Part shown: one piece after another, positions 18,209 through 27,840 of the stretch
Layout: each line of letters begins with the position of its first letter
How positions within the stretch are numbered: position 1 is the first letter of the stretch
Assembly (NCBI RefSeq): GCF_900258035.1
Contig: NZ_OGTP01000001.1
Coordinates: 310,001 to 374,000, forward strand
DNA length: 64,000 nucleotides
Source of the DNA: Caballeronia novacaledonica
Lineage (GTDB): Bacteria; Pseudomonadota; Gammaproteobacteria; Burkholderiales; Burkholderiaceae
Direction: 5' to 3'
The notes under the pieces: generated by a model
Databases searched by the model: none
Told to the model about the DNA's origin: nothing
Seen by the model: the letters and a program-made list of their open reading frames with translations, nothing else
Translations under genes and position numbers: made by a program

Positions 18209-18671
18209 GTCGTTTCCCCGATGCTTGTTAGTGAAATCCGAATCGGCAGCGAAGCGGGTTTTCGCGTGCCGACGTTGATCGAGCCGAATCGAGGCCGGAT
18301 CAAAGCGCGCGGGCGACGTCGTCGAGTGAGTACCGGCGGCGGCGCCCTGTCAGCGCCCGTTGTTCGCGACGGGCTTCATCGAGTGAGCCTATCGTCGCGA
18401 TTCGTTAAATGCGAATCAGTATCATTACATGCCGCAGAAACATTTGGAAAGAAACACTTGAAGGGGATGGGCTTTTTTTCCGTCTTCCGTGACGTCCGTG
18501 CAACGGAGAGGCTGTGGCTTCCGGCGCGGCGTGAAAGTTCGACGAGCCCCGCGCGATAAGGCTTCGAAGGGCACGCGCGTGCAAAGTGAAAGGTTGCGCC
18601 GATTCAATCCGCGCGCATTGCGGACAAAAAGTGGCGGATTACCTTTTTACCGCCCGTCATTCGCGACGACG
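18209..18671. other. Gene-free region upstream of the siderophore receptor
   Basis: 463 bases between the receptor start and the LysR stop. It contains the Fur-box-like site at 18407-18427. Short open frames here lack ribosome sites and coding character. The stretch 18430-18490 has runs of T and A but no clear terminator. Confidence 0.6.
18407..18427 (-). promoter_or_regulatory. Fur box upstream of the siderophore receptor operon
   Basis: Read on the receptor strand the site is TAATGATACTGATTCGCAT followed by TT. It matches the Fur consensus (GATAATGATAATCATTATC) in the ATGATANTGATT core. It lies about 200 bases before the receptor start codon, in a region otherwise free of genes. This supports iron repression of the receptor and piuC. 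Confidence 0.72.
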
Positions 18672-19625
18672 TCAAAACCCGGCCACGCCGGACGTAACGA
18701 GCGCGTAAGGACCGTTCGTCAGTTGCTGTCTGAGAAAGTCGATGCACACGCGGATCTTCGCGGAATGCGACGAGCGCGCCGACGTCACCGCCCACACGTC
18801 CGCGCGCTGCCGGTAGGCGGGCAGCACCGGCACGAGCCGGCCGTCCTGCAGGCTGGCGGCGACGTCCCAGATCGAACCCATCACGATGCCGAAGCCTTCC
18901 TCGGCCCATTGCCGCACGATGTCGCTATGGTTCGAGGCGATCGGTCCCGTCACCTTCACGCTTTCCTCGCCGTTCGGACCGGAGAGCCGCCAGACGCCGA
19001 AGCGCTGATCGCGTCCGCGAAAAAGCAGGCAGTCGTGCTGCGCGAGTTCGGCGAGCGTTTTCGGCGCGCCGCGCCGTTCGAGATACGCGGGCGCGGCGGC
19101 GAGCACGCGAAAGCTTTCGACGATCTTGTGCGCGATCAGATGCGGCTCCAGCACTTCGCCGACGCGAATGTCGATATCGAAGTTGTCGCCGAGAAGATCG
19201 ACGCGCCGGTCGAGCAGTTCGAGCCAGATTTCGAGGCCCGGATGACGCCGCCTGAGCATGGTGAGCGCGGGCGAAACGTGCTCGCGCCCGAGACGCAGAC
19301 TCGTGCCGATGCGCAGCAGCCCGCGCGGATCGTCGAGTCCGGCGAAGGCATCGGCCATGCCTTGCACGTCGTCGAGAATTTTTTGCGCCCACTGGAAGGC
19401 CGCTTCGCCGTCGCTCGTGATCGAGACGCGGCGCGTCGTGCGCATGAAGAGCTTGACGCCGAGCGCCGTCTCCAGCATCGCGATGCGCTTGCTGACGTGC
19501 GCGGGCGAGATGCCCGTCTCGGTGGCCGCGGCGATGAAGCTCGAACGCCGCGCGACGATGCAGAACAACTGCAGGTCGCGCAGGAACTGATCGTTGTTCG
19601 CGACGAGCGCGCTTTGCGTTTTCAT
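18672..19625 (-). CDS. LysR-family transcriptional regulator
   Basis: A 317-residue regulator with an N-terminal winged helix-turn-helix: FCIVARRSSFIAAATETGIS then VSKRIAMLETALGVKLFMRTTRRV (about residues 20-68). A LysR substrate-binding domain follows (about 95-300). A longer frame continues upstream into bcsC antisense-type sequence; the ATG at 19625 is the LysR-like start. It lies 37 bases downstream of bcsC on the same strand, so it might be expressed with the cellulose operon, although nothing proves a functional link. The inducer is unknown. Confidence 0.9.
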   Translation of the reverse strand: MKTQSALVANNDQFLRDLQLFCIVARRSSFIAAATETGISPAHVSKRIAMLETALGVKLFMRTTRRVSITSDGEAAFQWAQKILDDVQGMADAFAGLDDPRGLLRIGTSLRLGREHVSPALTMLRRRHPGLEIWLELLDRRVDLLGDNFDIDIRVGEVLEPHLIAHKIVESFRVLAAAPAYLERRGAPKTLAELAQHDCLLFRGRDQRFGVWRLSGPNGEESVKVTGPIASNHSDIVRQWAEEGFGIVMGSIWDVAASLQDGRLVPVLPAYRQRADVWAVTSARSSHSAKIRVCIDFLRQQLTNGPYALVTSGVAGF

Positions 19626-19662
19626 TCGGCCGATCCTGGTTGTGCGTGGGCACGCAACAGAA

Positions 19663-22600
19663 TCAGTTCGACAGCGACAGATACGGCGAGCTGAACGCCT
19701 GCGGCGGAAACACCGGCGCCGCGCCGCTCTGACGCGTGAAGCTGTAGCGCACGTAGACGGCGGCGAGCCACTCGCGATACTGATACGCGTTGCCGAACGA
19801 TGCCGTCGCGCCAAAGGCGAGCTGCGGCGCGAGCTGGTATTCGCCCGTCGCGCCGAGCGAGTACGACACGCCTGTCTTGCTCTGGCCGGGATACACCGCG
19901 CCCGCGTCCGGCGTCGCGCCGGAGTTCGCGGCGATCGTCTGATACGTCGAGTTCGTCGGGAAATAGTTCGACGCATCCTGACGATAGTGCTGCACGCCGA
20001 TCGAGCCCTTCAGGTCGTAGGTGAACAGGCCCGTGCGTCCCGCGTATTCGACCGGGAAATTCAGGATCACGTACTGCTGCGGGCTGAAGTAGCCGCCTTG
20101 CCCGTACGTGAAGTACGACAGGTTCTTGTCGTAGTGCATCAGCGTGGTGTTCGCGCCGACGGTCAGCATCTGGTCCGCATCCTTAAAGATGCGCGTGTAG
20201 ATGCCGCCGCCGCCCTTCACCGCGTTGTTGGTCGCGACCTGCTTGCCGTCGAGGAACTGATACGCCGCGTTCAGGTAGACGCCGCTCGTGCCGTCGTCCC
20301 AGCCGAGGTCGGCGCGCGCGCCCGTCGATGTCACGCCGCCCCATTCGAGGCCCGCGCCCTGATCGCGCGCGCCCGCGTAGGAGAGCAGGCTGTCGGTGAC
20401 GGCGCGGCGGGCGACGGCGAGCGAGTACGAGACCTTGTCGCTGATCGCGTTCTGATACTGCAATCCGCCGACGACATTGGTTTCGCGGAAGCCGAGCGGC
20501 GTCGTGCCGACATCGCCCTTGAAGTTGCGATTCTCATAGCCGACCGAGAGGCCGACGCCCGTCGCCGTCTGCGAGCCGTAGTTGTTCGTCGGCGGCGTGG
20601 CGGTCGCGCCGAGGCCCGAGCCGAAGCGCGCGAGCGTGTTGGGCTGGCTGCTCGCGGTGCCGGCATCGAGCGTGACGGGCGTCGCGCGCACGATCACGTG
20701 CCCGTTGCCCGCCTTGATGCGGCCTTCGATGGGCGCTTCGATATCGGTCAGGTTGGAGAGGCCGTCCTCGCCGTCGCGGCTGCGGAAGATGAGCCCGCCG
20801 GAAATCGTGCTCGCCTGCTCGCGATTGATCTGCGCGAGTTCTTCCGCGACGCCCGCGGTCTGCGAATTCGCGACCGGAACGGGAACGCCGCCCGCGCTCA
20901 TCGTCGCGGCCGCCGCGGCGCGCTGAGACGGCTGCGCCTGCGTTGGATAGTAAGGCTGCGCATAGCCCGCCGGCGGCTGCGGGATATACGGCTGCTGCGC
21001 GTACTGTTGCGGCGGCGCGTAGTAGGGCTGCTGGCCGTACGGCGCCTGCGCGTATGGCGGCTGTTGTGGCTGTTGCGGCGGCGCGCCGTAGGCGTAGGGA
21101 TCGGCGGGACGCGTCGGCGCCGGCTTGCGCGATGACGCCTGCTTTTTCTTCGTCGTCGCGGCTGCGGGCGGCGGGGCGTAGGCATTCGACTGCGCGTCGC
21201 GCGCGCCGGGCGACATCGGCCAGGGCTGCGCGTACGGATCCTGTGCGGCGTAGGGCGCTTGCTGCGGATACGCCTGCTGCTGCGGATAGCCTTGCTGCTG
21301 CGGATAACCCTGCTGCTGCGGATACGGCTGATACGCCGGCGCTTGCTGATAACCCGCATCCTGTCCCGGATAAGGCTGCAACGGCGCGCCCGATTGCCCC
21401 GAGCCGTACATGTCCGGGCCGTATCCGCCGCTCGAAGCCGAACGCGGCGCGGCGTTGGGCATCGCCGGCGGAGCGGAGGAAGGCGCGACATACGGCGTCG
21501 TATAAGGCGCGGGCTGAGGAGGCGGCAGATAGTTCGGCACGGGCTGCGAATAGCTTTGAGGAAGAACCTGACGATAAGACGCGCCCGAAGCGAGCGCCGG
21601 ATTCGACGCCGTATCGACGGCCGTCTTGCCTTCGAACGGATTGGTGCCGGGCAGCGGATTCGAGCCGATGCGGCTCATCGCGCTTTCCCAGCCCGGCGGA
21701 ACATTGCCGCGTCCCTGCGCCGGCGCCACCGGCGCCGGCGTGTTGGCGGCGAGGAGCGAGCGCTGCAGGAACTGCGCGGCGAGATCGAGCTTGCCTTGCG
21801 CGCGATACATCCGCCCGATCGCGGCGAGCACGCCCGGATCGTTCGGCGCGGCCTGATAGGCCTGATTCGCGTAGGTCTCGGCGAGCTTGAAATCGCGCAC
21901 GCCGCTCGCGGCGGACATCGCGGCCGTCTGCAGGCCGATGTCCTCGGGACGGCGCGACAGCGCGTTCTGATAGCAGGTGAGCGCATTGCGGTCGTCGCCC
22001 GCCGACGTGTACATGCGGCCGAGCGCCGCCTGCAGATCCGCGTTGTCGGGCATCGCGGCGAGCCACGGCGAGATCACGTCGTAGGCGGCGGCGAGATCGC
22101 CTTGCCTGCGCACGACATCCGCCCGCGCCACGACGATCCCCACGTTCAGATTGTTGAAGTCCGCACGCTGCTGCGTGGTCAACGGCATCGACTGAAGGCG
22201 GCGCATCACGGAGCCGAGCTCGGCGTCCTGCTGCGTCGCCGACAGAATGCCCGCGTATTGCAGCAGCAGGCCGGTGTCGTTCGGCGCATTGGCGATCGCC
22301 CCGCGCACGAGCGACAGCGCCCGTTGCGGATCGCCCGCCTTCACATACGCCGACGCCACCGCGCCCATCAGTTCCGCGTTGCCCGCGGCGACCGGCTCGG
22401 CGCGGCGCAGGATCGCGAAAGCCTGCTGGCGCTGGCCCGCGGCGGCGGTGCGCGTCGCGAGTTCGGCTTGCTGTTGCACCCACAGACGATGCTGCAACGC
22501 GGTCATCGCCGGCGTGCGCTGCGCGGCGGGAATGCGCTCGAGTTGCGCAAGGCCCGCCGACCAGTCCTGCGTTTCGGCGGAGAGCAGCGCGCTCGCGTAG

Positions 22601-24213
22601 AGCGCGTCGGTCATGTCGGGATGCGTGGCGAGCAGGCCGTCCATCATGCTGCGCGCATTGCCGACCGCGCCCTGACGCACGTAGATGCGCGCGAGGTCGA
22701 GCCGCAGCCACGGATCGTCGGGATTGTTGAGCAGCGCGTCTTCGAAAAGACTGCGCGCCGCGCCGAGATCGCCGCGCGCTTCGGCGGCGCGCGCCTGAGC
22801 CGCCTGCGCTTCGCCGCGCAGCTTGTTGATGCCGCCCGCTTTTGCCTGCTGCTCCGTATTCAGCCGATTGGCGAATTCGAGCGCTTCGTCGCCGCGACCT
22901 TGCGCGGCCAGCGCGCCGACGAGCCCGCGAATCGCATCGGGATTGTCGGCCTGACGGCGCAGCGCCATGCGATACGCCTGTTCCGCGCCGCGCGGATCGC
23001 CGTTTGCGAGCAGCATTTCGCCGAGCAGCACCTGAGCGGTGACATCGGACGGATTGATCGCGATGGCGCGCTCGAAAAGCGCCTTGGCCTGCGCGATCTG
23101 GCCGTTGCTGCGCGCGCCGATCGCGTCGCTCGTATAGGTCCAGTAGGTCGCGCTCGTGAGCGCGTCCTTCCAGCGTGCCGGATTGCCCGCGCGCGACGCG
23201 CGTTCGAGATACGTGCGCGCCTCCGCGAAACGCTCCTGTTTGAGCGCCGCGACGCCCATGCCGCCGAGCGCGTCGGCGTCGTTCGGATCGCTCGCGAGCA
23301 CCGACGAAAAACGTGCGCGCGCCGTCACGAGATCGCCGCGATCGAGCGCGGTGAAACCTTCCGCGACGGTGCGTCCGCGCGCATCGACGGCGGCGCCGGC
23401 CTGCGCGCGTTCGCGGGCGGACTTGTCCTGCTGGACCATCGAATCGAAGCGCGCTTTCACGGCGGCGTCGTCCGGCGAAACTTGCAGATAAGCCTGATAA
23501 AGCGGCGCATCCGATGCGCGCGCGCCCAGCCACAACAGCGCCTGCCGCCAGCTCTTTTTCGCATCCGTGCCGACGGAACTGTCGCTCGAAAGCTTCGCGA
23601 GCCGTGCGATGCCGTCGCGCCGGGTCGTGTCGCGATACGTCAGATGCTGCGCATACGCAAGCTGATAGCGCGGATCGTCGGGATTCTGGCGCGCCAGTTG
23701 TTCGAGACCGCGGCGCGCTTCGTCCCAGCCTTGCGGCGTGGCGGCGAGCGCCTGGTAATACTCGAGCTGAAGCTCGGGCGTCGCGGGCTTGCCTTCGATC
23801 GCGCGTTTGTATTCCTGCACCGCCGACGCGCTTTGTCCGCTCTGCGCGAGACGCCGCGCGTCGTTGACGGTCTGATCGCGCGAACTGGTTTCGCCCAGAC
23901 GCCGGCCGAGTTCGTCGATGTTCGGATAGTTCGGCGCGACCTGCCGCAACTGCGCGAGATACTGCTGCGCGCCGCTGCCGTCCTTGCGGTCGGCGAGCAC
24001 CATGCCCATGCCGAAGAGCGCGTCGGGCTGCTTCGGATTGATGCGCAGCACCTTCTGCCACGCCTGCTCCGCGAGATCGCCGCGCTTGTGCGCCTGCCAG
24101 TACTTGCCCTGATCGATGAGCACCGTGAGCGGATCGGCGGTCTGCGCGAACGCGATTGCCGGCGCGGCGCAGAGCAGCGCCGCGATCACGCGTTTCTTCG
24201 TCTGGATCAGCAT
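19663..24213 (-). CDS. bcsC: BcsC, cellulose export TPR/outer-membrane subunit
   Basis: A 1516-residue subunit that forms the periplasmic scaffold and outer-membrane channel for cellulose. It has a signal peptide (about 1-23, ending AFAQ) and a long TPR array (about 25-820, with repeated NPxDPxxxxxLG-type helices). Next is a Pro/Gln/Tyr/Ala-rich linker (about 835-1110) containing tandem YPQQQG units, then the C-terminal BCSC barrel domain (about 1125-1516) ending in LSLSN. E. coli BcsC is about 1157 residues, so this one is unusually long because of the linker. Its start overlaps the bcsZ stop by seven bases, and it is the last bcs gene of the operon. Confidence 0.95.
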   Translation of the reverse strand: MLIQTKKRVIAALLCAAPAIAFAQTADPLTVLIDQGKYWQAHKRGDLAEQAWQKVLRINPKQPDALFGMGMVLADRKDGSGAQQYLAQLRQVAPNYPNIDELGRRLGETSSRDQTVNDARRLAQSGQSASAVQEYKRAIEGKPATPELQLEYYQALAATPQGWDEARRGLEQLARQNPDDPRYQLAYAQHLTYRDTTRRDGIARLAKLSSDSSVGTDAKKSWRQALLWLGARASDAPLYQAYLQVSPDDAAVKARFDSMVQQDKSARERAQAGAAVDARGRTVAEGFTALDRGDLVTARARFSSVLASDPNDADALGGMGVAALKQERFAEARTYLERASRAGNPARWKDALTSATYWTYTSDAIGARSNGQIAQAKALFERAIAINPSDVTAQVLLGEMLLANGDPRGAEQAYRMALRRQADNPDAIRGLVGALAAQGRGDEALEFANRLNTEQQAKAGGINKLRGEAQAAQARAAEARGDLGAARSLFEDALLNNPDDPWLRLDLARIYVRQGAVGNARSMMDGLLATHPDMTDALYASALLSAETQDWSAGLAQLERIPAAQRTPAMTALQHRLWVQQQAELATRTAAAGQRQQAFAILRRAEPVAAGNAELMGAVASAYVKAGDPQRALSLVRGAIANAPNDTGLLLQYAGILSATQQDAELGSVMRRLQSMPLTTQQRADFNNLNVGIVVARADVVRRQGDLAAAYDVISPWLAAMPDNADLQAALGRMYTSAGDDRNALTCYQNALSRRPEDIGLQTAAMSAASGVRDFKLAETYANQAYQAAPNDPGVLAAIGRMYRAQGKLDLAAQFLQRSLLAANTPAPVAPAQGRGNVPPGWESAMSRIGSNPLPGTNPFEGKTAVDTASNPALASGASYRQVLPQSYSQPVPNYLPPPQPAPYTTPYVAPSSAPPAMPNAAPRSASSGGYGPDMYGSGQSGAPLQPYPGQDAGYQQAPAYQPYPQQQGYPQQQGYPQQQAYPQQAPYAAQDPYAQPWPMSPGARDAQSNAYAPPPAAATTKKKQASSRKPAPTRPADPYAYGAPPQQPQQPPYAQAPYGQQPYYAPPQQYAQQPYIPQPPAGYAQPYYPTQAQPSQRAAAAATMSAGGVPVPVANSQTAGVAEELAQINREQASTISGGLIFRSRDGEDGLSNLTDIEAPIEGRIKAGNGHVIVRATPVTLDAGTASSQPNTLARFGSGLGATATPPTNNYGSQTATGVGLSVGYENRNFKGDVGTTPLGFRETNVVGGLQYQNAISDKVSYSLAVARRAVTDSLLSYAGARDQGAGLEWGGVTSTGARADLGWDDGTSGVYLNAAYQFLDGKQVATNNAVKGGGGIYTRIFKDADQMLTVGANTTLMHYDKNLSYFTYGQGGYFSPQQYVILNFPVEYAGRTGLFTYDLKGSIGVQHYRQDASNYFPTNSTYQTIAANSGATPDAGAVYPGQSKTGVSYSLGATGEYQLAPQLAFGATASFGNAYQYREWLAAVYVRYSFTRQSGAAPVFPPQAFSSPYLSLSN
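21266..21319 (-). repeat. 18-bp tandem repeat inside bcsC linker
   Basis: Three consecutive 18-bp units (21266, 21284, 21302) of the form GGATA(n)CC/GC(n)TGCTGCTGC on the plus strand, encoding YPQQQG-like hexapeptides on the minus strand. Degenerate copies flank them. The unit is in-frame, so copy-number change would alter only linker length. Confidence 0.85.
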
Positions 24214-25349
24214 GCGCTTCTCCAGTTCGGCGCGAGACGGCCGTTTTCATCGAAGCGATAATGCCCGTCGACGAAACCGCCGCCGAACAGGCCGAGCACG
24301 CGGTCGTAGTAGACCGGCTCGCGTCCCGCGCCCGGCGGCGCGACCAGCGCTTCGAGATGCGTGCGCGCGAGGCCGAGGCCGCGTTCGTCGTTCAGCGCCT
24401 TGAAGTACGGCGCGAGCGCGCCCCAGTACGACAGCGGACCTTCGCCGCTCGCCGCGCCGCTGATGGTCGATACCTTCTCCGGCGGGAAACCCGTCTGCGC
24501 GACGCTCTGGCGCATGCCGCCGAGCGCGTCGAGCCACGGGCGCGCGAGCGGATCGCTCATCGGCGTCATGCCGGCCCACAGATAGACGCGGATCGCGTCG
24601 TAGCTGCCGATATCGCCGTTCTTCGGATCGACGACGAACTGGCCGTTCTGATACGCGGCCCAGTCCGGCGCGTAGCCGCGCGGCGACGTGACCTTGATCA
24701 TCTTCGCGGCGTTCTGGGCGAGCTTCGTCCACGGACCGTCGGGCATTTCGTGCGCGAGGCCGCGCAACACCGGCAGCGGCAGATAGCTCGGATTCAGACG
24801 CGTGACATCGCCGACGCGAAAGCCTTGCGGACCCGGCAGCAGCATCGGACCGAGGCCCGGCAGATCGACGATTTCCTGCTTCACGATCTGCGTCGCGAGC
24901 GCATAGGCGAGCTTCGTGTACATCGGCTCCTTCCACAGACGGCCGGCCTGAAAGAGGTCGTAGGCGATCCACAGATCCGAATCGGAGGCCGGGTTCGGGT
25001 CCATCACGCCGAACGAGCCGTCCGGCTTCTTGCCCCATTGCCACGCGGGCAGGCGCAGGTTGGCCGCATCGAACTGGCTGGCCGACAGATTCGTGCGCGT
25101 CCAGTTGAGCAGACGGTCGAACGTCGCGCGGTCGTTCGCGGCGAGCGCGAAAAACATCGCATACGACTGGCCTTCGGACGTGGTTTGCTGCGCTTCGGTC
25201 GAACGGTCTACGACGCGGCCATCGGCCTGCACGACACGCTCGACGAAGAGGCGATACGCCGGCCAGTCGCATTGCTGCGCCGCCTCGGCGCCCGCCGCCG
25301 AAGCGGCGATGACTGCACCGGCGAAAATCTTGGCGGTGGATACCCGCAT
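24207..25349 (-). CDS. bcsZ: BcsZ, periplasmic endo-1,4-beta-glucanase (GH8)
   Basis: A 380-residue secreted cellulase with a signal peptide (about 1-23, ending AEAA). The mature enzyme starts with CDWPAYRLFVERVVQADGRVVD, as in E. coli BcsZ. The acid catalyst is expected in TSEGQSYAMFFAL (Glu near residue 57) and the base Asp in IGSYDAIRVYLWAGM (near 245). It trims or releases nascent glucan chains in the periplasm and is needed for normal export. It sits between bcsB (one-base gap) and bcsC (seven-base overlap). Confidence 0.95.
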   Translation of the reverse strand: MRVSTAKIFAGAVIAASAAGAEAAQQCDWPAYRLFVERVVQADGRVVDRSTEAQQTTSEGQSYAMFFALAANDRATFDRLLNWTRTNLSASQFDAANLRLPAWQWGKKPDGSFGVMDPNPASDSDLWIAYDLFQAGRLWKEPMYTKLAYALATQIVKQEIVDLPGLGPMLLPGPQGFRVGDVTRLNPSYLPLPVLRGLAHEMPDGPWTKLAQNAAKMIKVTSPRGYAPDWAAYQNGQFVVDPKNGDIGSYDAIRVYLWAGMTPMSDPLARPWLDALGGMRQSVAQTGFPPEKVSTISGAASGEGPLSYWGALAPYFKALNDERGLGLARTHLEALVAPPGAGREPVYYDRVLGLFGGGFVDGHYRFDENGRLAPNWRSAC

Positions 25350-25350
25350 A

Positions 25351-27840
25351 TCAGTCCCTCAGGCGCCGCGCGGCGATCGAGCGCAGCGCGCGGTAGAACA
25401 GGGCGGCGATGACGAGCGCGGCGAACACGCCGCCGAGCACCAGCAAAAGCGGATGCGACGACAGCGCCCAGCGCATGTAGTGCATCGGCGAAAGATGGCC
25501 GACGTAATACGCCTCGCCGTTCGATGTCACCGTCACCGTGCGGCCGTGGATCACGGCCATCGCGCCTTGAATCGACGGCAGCAAATCGTTGTCGAGCAGG
25601 GCGGCGGACAGGTCGGCGTCGGACTGGCCGGCCGCGCTGATGAGCGCCACCGCGCTGCGTCCGCTCTTCAGCGGCGATTCGAAGCCGGTCAGGAGCGCGT
25701 CGCCGTTGGCGCTGACGAGCGAGAGATCCGCCCGCGCGGGCGAGCGTTCTGGACCTTGCTCGCCATGCCACCAGTCGACGAGCTTGAACGCGACATCGGA
25801 GAGCTGGAAGGTGCGCGCGTCGCCGTCGCCGGAGAAGGGCATCTGTTTGGCCCAGCGCTGCAACAGCGGCTGACGGCCCGGCGAGCCGAGGATCAGCAGG
25901 TCCTTGTCGGCGAAACGGTCGACATCGCTCGCGCTCGTCACGGTGACGCCCGTCACCGGATAGCCCGTCGATGCGCCCATGCGGCCCATTTCCAGCAGAT
26001 ACAGGCTGTAGTCGGCGGAATTCGGCTCGTTCGGCAGCACGACCGCCGTCTGCGAAAGATCGGCCAGGCGCGTGAACGGGAAGCCGCCGTTCGCGAACGC
26101 GGCCAGATCCGGCAACGCCATATAGTGCGGGAAGCCCGAAAGATCGATGGTCGAATTCGGATCCACCGCGCCGACGACGTTATCCAGCACGCGGCCCTGG
26201 CATTCGCCGGTCTTCGGGATGTCGTAGTAGAAGTGCAGGCGCAACTGCGCGCGCGGCGTGATGAGCAGCGGCGGCAAGTAGATCTCGCGGCGCGCGGCGA
26301 CGGTCTTGTCCGGCATCACGCGGCTGAAGTACGTGCCGAGATCGAACGTCGATGTCGATACCGCCGGAATGCGCAGCGACTGCACGAAGCCGTTGTTCAC
26401 GCTGATGTTGAGCGACGAGCGGTCCGGCGCCGGGCGCACCGTGTAGCGATAGCCGAGGTCGATCGGCACGCCCTTCGTCTGCCACATGAAGAGATCGGGC
26501 GGCACGCGCAGATTCACGCGCACGGCGTCGGCGTCGTAGCCGTGGGCGGTCAGGTCGCGCGCTTCCGCGAGTTCGCCGAAACGCACGGGGCGGTCGGTCG
26601 GCAGCCAGTTCGGCGCGTCGTACGGGCGGCGCGGCTGCAGGTCGTTGAACTGCGTGATCGTCGCGCTCGTGCCGGACAGCGTGTTCTGGCCGACGCCGAG
26701 CGCCTTCGCGGCGAGCTTCAGTTCGTTGTCGTCGCGGCCGAGCACGAGCAGGAGGCGGCCACGCGCGTTCGCGTCGCGTTCGACGAGCGCGATGGTCGGA
26801 CCGGAGACCGGCGGAATATCGACGCCCGCGACCTTCGCATCGCCGACGGCGAACACCACGGCGTTGCCCGACAGCGGCACGTTGTCGGTCTGCGCCGGGA
26901 AGATCGCGCCGCGATAGCCCGCGAGCGAGCCGAAATACGACGCGACCATGCCCGCGGATTCCAGCGCGGCGAGACTCGGCTTGCCCGCGAACACGAACGG
27001 CAGTTCGAGGCGGCGCACGTCGCGGCGGTCGAAGAACGGCTGCGGCAGCGCGGCGAGATCGGGCTTGTTGGCGATCGACGCATACGTGAGATCGAGCGAG
27101 CTCGCGTTGCTGACGGTCGCCCAGAGCGTCGAGCTCGACGGGTCTTCGCATTGCTGCGTGTAGTGCCCGATCAACTGCACGTTGAGGTGATTGAACTCGG
27201 TGATGAAGCGCGGATCGATCGCCACGTCGCGCGCGACCAGCACGCCGGCCTGATCGCGCGGCACCGGCAGCGTCGCGGCCACTTCGCCGTTGATGAGCAC
27301 CTTCAGTTGCGAGATCGACGGCAACAGCGACGGCGAATAGCTGTAGATGAGATGCAGGATCGCGCCGGTCACGACTTCGTCGCCACGCACCGAGAACGCG
27401 ATGCCGTTCTGGCCATCGGTGCCGCGCAATTGCAATGGATCGAGCGCGCCGTAGTCGGCGAAAGTCAGCGTCTGGCGGCGTCCGCCGGGCACGAGCGTGC
27501 CGGGATCGGCGGTCGTCGGGATGCGCGACGTGAGCGGCTTGTCGGGCTTGCCGGAAAACGCGGGAACGGGCATCGCGAGCGCCGGCTGCTGGATCGCGGC
27601 GGCGTTGTACACGACGGCCGGACTCGGCGCGGGCACGGCGCCGACGCCGGTCGCCTGCTGCGTGCCGCCCGCCGGCGCATTGGCTTCCGCCGCCGCCGCG
27701 ATGGAAGCGAACGGCGCCGCGAACGCGGTCTGCAAGGCCATGAAAGCGGCCAGCGCGCGGCCCAGCGGTCTTTCGCAAAAACGCGGCGCGCGCTCGCCCG
27801 TTTGTTTTTCAACGCGCAACTTCGACATACCCGTGCCCAT
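25351..27840 (-). CDS. bcsB: BcsB, periplasmic cellulose synthase subunit
   Basis: An 829-residue protein that guides the glucan through the periplasm and anchors to the inner membrane beside BcsA. It has an N-terminal signal segment (about 25-50) and an Ala/Pro-rich stretch, then the carbohydrate-binding and flavodoxin-like domains. The C-terminal transmembrane helix HPLLLVLGGVFAALVIAALF lies at about 790-809. The start overlaps the bcsA stop in TAATG, so translation is coupled; a second Met four codons later (27828) is an alternative. The c-di-GMP sensor is in BcsA, not here. Confidence 0.94.
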   Translation of the reverse strand: MGTGMSKLRVEKQTGERAPRFCERPLGRALAAFMALQTAFAAPFASIAAAAEANAPAGGTQQATGVGAVPAPSPAVVYNAAAIQQPALAMPVPAFSGKPDKPLTSRIPTTADPGTLVPGGRRQTLTFADYGALDPLQLRGTDGQNGIAFSVRGDEVVTGAILHLIYSYSPSLLPSISQLKVLINGEVAATLPVPRDQAGVLVARDVAIDPRFITEFNHLNVQLIGHYTQQCEDPSSSTLWATVSNASSLDLTYASIANKPDLAALPQPFFDRRDVRRLELPFVFAGKPSLAALESAGMVASYFGSLAGYRGAIFPAQTDNVPLSGNAVVFAVGDAKVAGVDIPPVSGPTIALVERDANARGRLLLVLGRDDNELKLAAKALGVGQNTLSGTSATITQFNDLQPRRPYDAPNWLPTDRPVRFGELAEARDLTAHGYDADAVRVNLRVPPDLFMWQTKGVPIDLGYRYTVRPAPDRSSLNISVNNGFVQSLRIPAVSTSTFDLGTYFSRVMPDKTVAARREIYLPPLLITPRAQLRLHFYYDIPKTGECQGRVLDNVVGAVDPNSTIDLSGFPHYMALPDLAAFANGGFPFTRLADLSQTAVVLPNEPNSADYSLYLLEMGRMGASTGYPVTGVTVTSASDVDRFADKDLLILGSPGRQPLLQRWAKQMPFSGDGDARTFQLSDVAFKLVDWWHGEQGPERSPARADLSLVSANGDALLTGFESPLKSGRSAVALISAAGQSDADLSAALLDNDLLPSIQGAMAVIHGRTVTVTSNGEAYYVGHLSPMHYMRWALSSHPLLLVLGGVFAALVIAALFYRALRSIAARRLRD

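Noticed and set aside
21266-21319. Tandem repeat considered as CRISPR
   Set aside because: Units are 18 bp, directly adjacent and in-frame in bcsC; no spacers or cas genes.
20534-24261. Very long frames on both strands over bcsC
   Set aside because: bcsC is identified by TPR and barrel domains; the others are compositional shadows.
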